Shown: positions 41,829 through 41,871 of the stretch, piece by piece
Position numbering within the stretch: the stretch's first letter is position 1
How the letters are laid out: the number at the start of each line of letters is the position of its first letter
Source of the DNA: JAGNZR01 sp051648365
GTDB taxonomy: Bacteria > Fusobacteriota > Fusobacteriia > Fusobacteriales > Fusobacteriaceae
Assembly (NCBI GenBank): GCA_051648365.1
Contig: JBOFEZ010000001.1
Location: 1-41,871 of the forward strand
Length of the DNA stretch: 41,871 nucleotides
Reading direction: 5' to 3'
Translations under genes and position numbers: made by a program
Notes under the pieces: generated by a model
Database searches by the model: none
The model's input: the letters and a program-made list of their open reading frames with translations, nothing else
What the model was told of the DNA's origin: nothing

Positions 41829-41871
41829 AAATATAATCAACTCCCGAAGTCTAATTTAATCGTGTAAGCAA

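Noticed and set aside
1..41871. CRISPR array, prophage, insertion sequence, tRNA or rRNA genes
   Set aside because: No regularly spaced repeats, transposase or phage genes, and no recognisable tRNA or rRNA sequence was seen by eye. A tRNAscan and Rfam search would settle small RNAs.

Overview
The window is a gene-dense, AT-rich stretch of chromosome (no gap without a gene exceeds about 240 bp). It looks like a Fusobacterium or a close relative in the Fusobacteriota. Clostridium-like AT-rich coding DNA with strong GGAGG ribosome binding sites sits beside clear double-membrane functions: TonB/ExbB/ExbD, a TonB-dependent receptor, TolC/RND efflux and a PagL-like lipid A deacylase. The heme cluster also matches the hmu type known from Fusobacterium nucleatum. 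The genus is an inference from content, not from a database search.

Layout. 1-1160 is the 3' part of proS. 1210-6252 (minus) is one compact operon: obgE, miaA, a small lipoprotein, an RsbW-like kinase, an RsbV-like STAS protein and rny (RNase Y). 6458-8470 is a glycogen debranching enzyme and 8514-9521 (minus) a LysM/M23 peptidase. 9761-20412 is an anaerobic heme-acquisition island read outward from a divergent promoter region at 18491-18682. Leftward it encodes exbB, exbD, the radical-SAM enzyme hmuW, a TonB-dependent receptor, a FecCD-type permease, its ATPase, a binding protein and an ABC half-exporter. Rightward it encodes tonB, the flavodoxin hmuF and a HutX-like heme carrier. 20448-21182 (minus) is truA. 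21353-26734 is a tripartite TolC / membrane fusion / RND efflux operon.

26751-30963 holds corA, a YiiX-like lipoprotein, a polysaccharide deacetylase, cca and a PagL-like deacylase. 31095-32191 is a split chromate-type transporter pair, followed by a YhcH-family gene, nnrD, truB and typA/bipA. 36454-38849 holds an ankyrin lipoprotein and, convergent to it, an SH3 plus DUF4015 lipoprotein. 38871-41828 (minus) reads pfkA, a 104-residue coiled-coil protein of unknown function, recR and an ornithine-racemase-like PLP enzyme.

How the genes work together. The heme island is a full route: outer-membrane receptor energised by TonB-ExbB-ExbD, periplasmic binding protein and ABC importer, cytosolic carrier, then oxygen-independent ring opening by HmuW and product reduction by HmuF. 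The ABC half-exporter that ends the operon has no assigned role and is a candidate exporter of the product. The obgE operon puts a partner-switching kinase/antagonist pair beside Obg and RNase Y, a possible link between growth, stress and RNA decay. No rRNA, tRNA, insertion sequence, prophage or CRISPR array was recognised. The most notable unannotated signals are three operator-like inverted repeats over promoters (18571-18598, 21222-21250, 31051-31079).
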